64,000 nucleotides of DNA, from assembly GCA_033002965.1 (NCBI GenBank), contig JAURVB010013332.1:1-64000 (forward strand), read 5' to 3'. Source of the stretch: Piper betle (Eukaryota > Streptophyta > Magnoliopsida > Piperales > Piperaceae). Below the pieces are notes generated by a model. The model saw only the letters and a list, made by a program, of their open reading frames with translations. It searched no databases and was not told the DNA's origin. Position numbers and translations under genes: made by a program. The number at the start of each line of letters is the position of its first letter. Position 1 is the first letter of the stretch. Of the stretch, positions 61,661 through 64,000 are shown in pieces.

Positions 61661-62060
61661 CTTATGGTCTATAAGGTGTGGTCGATGCAGTTTGGCCAAA
61701 AGGGTATACCATACCTCAACATTTACGATGGACGCACTATCCGCTACCCTAATCGTCTTATTAAGGCCAACAATATGATTAAAACTGATTTGGAGGCCAA
61801 CAAGATAACTGATTTCATCAAGTTTGATGTTGGAAGTGTGATTATGGTTACCGGTAGAAGAAACAGGGAGCGCATTGGAGTAATTAGAACCTTGAAAGCA
61901 CAAGGGAAGCTTTGAAACCGTCCATATCCGGGATGCCACTGGCCATGAATTTGATGCAAGGCTAGGGAATGTAATGTCTTCACGATTGGCTAAGGGGACA
62001 AAGTCCTGGGTTTCTCTTCCTAAGGGCAAGGGTATCAAGCTCTCTATCATTGACGAAGAA
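61661..62060 (+). pseudogene. 40S ribosomal protein S4 (eS4) exon fragment, frameshifted
   Basis: After the acceptor-like tttgcag, the frame reads [26 protein letters not shown], then [23 protein letters not shown]. This matches the KOW-containing second half of plant eS4. A frame change near 61885 is needed, after which [25 protein letters not shown] and [23 protein letters not shown] follow. The normal C-terminal EEARKR is lost. The first half of the protein is absent upstream. The intron-like border suggests a copied genomic fragment, not a processed retrocopy. Confidence 0.85.
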
Positions 62061-62755
62061 CATAGCCCCAACTTCAACTGCAACTATTTAGAAATTTTGA
62101 GAGAAATCTTTTTTCTAGCACAATTTGTGTGGATGGCTTGAGTTGTTTTTGATTAGCAGCTAGGAATGCTATTCTAAATTTTCAATTTGATTCTACATTT
62201 CTTATTGCCATTTGTATTATTTTTTTCTAGGAAATGGTAATGATCGGTGGTTGTTGTTGGAAAATGTTCACATTTATCTATTTCAAAATTTCCAAGCTTG
62301 TTTTTCACTTGAATCTAGGTCCTATGAAGCTTGTTTCTCTACGATTTTTTTCATGGTATGGTAATAGTATATTCAAGTTGAATTCTAGCTTAATACTACA
62401 GAAAATTACATAACTTGAGAGACGCCAACACTGATCACATCGCAGTTGAAAACCTAAACCCATCAATGCTGCCATGTTTCAACGATAAAAGAGTCTGGTT
62501 TCTATTTCTGATCCAATCACACGAATTTGTCCTTAAGCTGTACTTTTACACAAACCAAATATAGCAAGCCTTATGCAAAGAGATCTAAGTCTACACATTC
62601 CCAATTAAATTAAGATGAAGCTGACAGACTACTTGAAAGTAGAAACTCCACCGGCATAACAAGTAACATATGTTACATAATCAACTGCCATCAAGCTATA
62701 TTCTTTCTGTATTTCTCGGATTCTTTCTCAGATATTTACTGTTGATCTCCCTTAG
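62061..62755. other. Intergenic DNA and probable 3' flank of the right-edge gene
   Basis: No supported frame. The last 100-200 bases are probably the 3' untranslated region of the minus-strand gene ending at 62756. Confidence 0.5.
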
Positions 62756-63577
62756 TTATTGAGAATCCATTTTCAAGTCTCTTTCCTTCTCAGGTTGTGA
62801 AAGCAGCTCCAGAGCAGATTCCACCATTCTCATATGTTTTCTGATAGTTTTATACATCACATGCCAAAAAGAAAGCAATTTGAATAGCAAGGGATATACA
62901 AGGCACTGCCTTCCACTGCCAAGGGTTGTCTGAATGCGTTTAACTGAATCGGCAACATCAACATGCACATAAGAATTTCAAGTTGCTTAATTTACCGCAA
63001 AGGGCATCAGCAAGAACTATATAAGCTTACAGGAATAGCGAGAGGGCATCCCGTTATAGAGCTGATGTAGTTGGAAGTAAGATATGCGGCTTCTTCACAA
63101 TAATCTGAAAAGATAGCTGGTGCACCCATCTTTTCTATTAGTTCCTGAAACAGAAATTGATATTCACAAAATCTAACTCATTTCTACAGCTTTGAAAATA
63201 TCGTACAAATTAAGCAAACTATCGAGATTACAGCATTTACAGTATTGACTGGTAATGATAATTCAGATAATACTTGTCTCAGTAATGATCTTCAACATTA
63301 AAAAAATAATAATAAGAAGGTAATGGAACAAGCAATAGACAGAAAATGTGATTAGTGAGTCATTGTTTTTGTAGTAAAACAAGTTCCTGATGACCTCATC
63401 AGAGCTTACATTCAAGAAACATATCCTCTGGTTTGTTTCTATCCATGAAAACAAAAAATGTCAAGAAACAGAAAAAGGAAAAAACAGGCATACAAACCTA
63501 GTTGCAGGGCCGACTGGAAGATGATTTGCACAGCATCCAGCATAACAACAGATGCGCATCGCAGCAGCCATTGAATC
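62756..63577 (-). CDS. Unrecognised gene, last three exons
   Basis: I do not recognise the family. On the minus strand three exons with GT/AG borders fit together. Exon 63577-63498 reads IQWLLRCASVVMLDAVQIIF. The next exon starts at 63134 (or 63144 with a different acceptor), ends at 63031, and reads EKMGAPAIFSDYCEEAAYL, then TSNYISSITGCPLAIP. The last, 62929-62756, reads TTLGSGRQCLVYPLLFKLLSF, then WHVMYKTIRKHMRMVESALELL, with a charged tail and stop. The phase works if the 63134 acceptor is used. The product looks largely helical and soluble. The 5' exons lie beyond 63577, possibly outside the window. Protein-like composition and consistent splice sites are the only support. Confidence 0.5.
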
Positions 63578-64000
63578 CTGGACATGTAATGAGATGGTGA
63601 ATGTAGAACCAATACATGACAACCCAAGCACCTCTAGAACCAATACATGACATGACCATTAATGCATTTATACTAACAAAAAGCTCTCGCAAATCATGAA
63701 TCCATTAATCTAAAATTGTTTCAAGAGCAGTCTAGCTATATAAACTGCTGGTTTTCACCATGAACATATCAAACTCGAAGCATGAGATTGGTAGAGTAGT
63801 AAGACCAGAACCAATCAAATACAGTAATTGAAATTTTTTCACATATGAAGCAGCCTAAACACAATTACGCAAGCAGTAAATGCAATTAAAACTATATCAA
63901 AAACTTCCCCATGTAATTGCCATATCAATACACCACACCATCAACATTGAACAGATTGCACAACAACTGAAGTGAATGGATTCTGGTTTCTCTAAGCCAC
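63578..64000. other. Probable intron or upstream part of the right-edge gene
   Basis: AT-rich, with no exon I could place. Confidence 0.4.

Noticed and set aside
57857..62060. A functional hexokinase-S4 fusion gene
   Set aside because: The eS4 part is frameshifted and lacks its end, and the hexokinase part lacks all sugar- and ATP-binding exons. A chimeric transcript is possible but not a working enzyme.

Overview
This window is nuclear DNA from a flowering plant. The evidence is spliced genes with GT/AG introns, a TIR1/AFB auxin-receptor gene carrying a microRNA393-complementary site, and a background that is mostly LTR retrotransposons with plant-type primer binding sites (initiator tRNA-Met and tRNA-Asp). 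The sequence does not fix the species.

The host genes are few. A PUS1-type tRNA pseudouridine synthase gene lies on the minus strand (8718-6979, two exons, one apparent 1-base frameshift). An AFB2/AFB3-type auxin co-receptor F-box gene also lies on the minus strand (32352-30272, three exons, 568 codons, intact). An unrecognised minus-strand gene has three supported exons at the right edge (63577-62756). Three further pieces are relics: a hexokinase first-exon fragment (57857-58116), a broken 40S ribosomal protein S4 exon (61661-62060), and a possible RNase H-like fragment (6175-6590).

The rest is mainly nested LTR elements. Positions 1-4935 hold two worn LTRs joined head to tail, interrupted by a short minus-strand LTR element (3104-4835) whose interior is only about 400 bases. 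Positions 13700-18284 hold a Copia-like relic and then an Athila-like gag/protease relic. Element E3 (18285-23532, minus) has two 1.16 kb LTRs. A related solo LTR (23554-24685) and another solo LTR with a perfect 5-base target duplication (25600-28662) follow. The largest structure is E1 (34433-56266, minus), with TGCCA at both ends. Its 2.9 kb left LTR is intact, its interior is non-coding, and its right LTR is split by two later insertion blocks. The first block (41168-48373) is a set of recombined chromovirus LTRs, including an inverted near-identical pair and a decayed integrase/chromodomain. The second is E4 (49124-54198, plus), a sister of E3. A further solo LTR of the chromovirus family (58566-61271, TATAC duplication) lies between the hexokinase and S4 fragments.

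The most notable points are these. E3 and E4 share one large internal deletion joining the start of reverse transcriptase to the integrase C-terminus, which makes them a non-autonomous Athila derivative. A sequence box of about 50 bases that reads like a splice acceptor is conserved among otherwise diverged LTR families. E1 can be reconstructed as one insertion across 21.8 kb. The miR393 site lies in the auxin receptor gene, and the pseudouridine synthase gene has a frameshift. I found no CRISPR array, operon or convincing tRNA gene, and no clearly new gene system.
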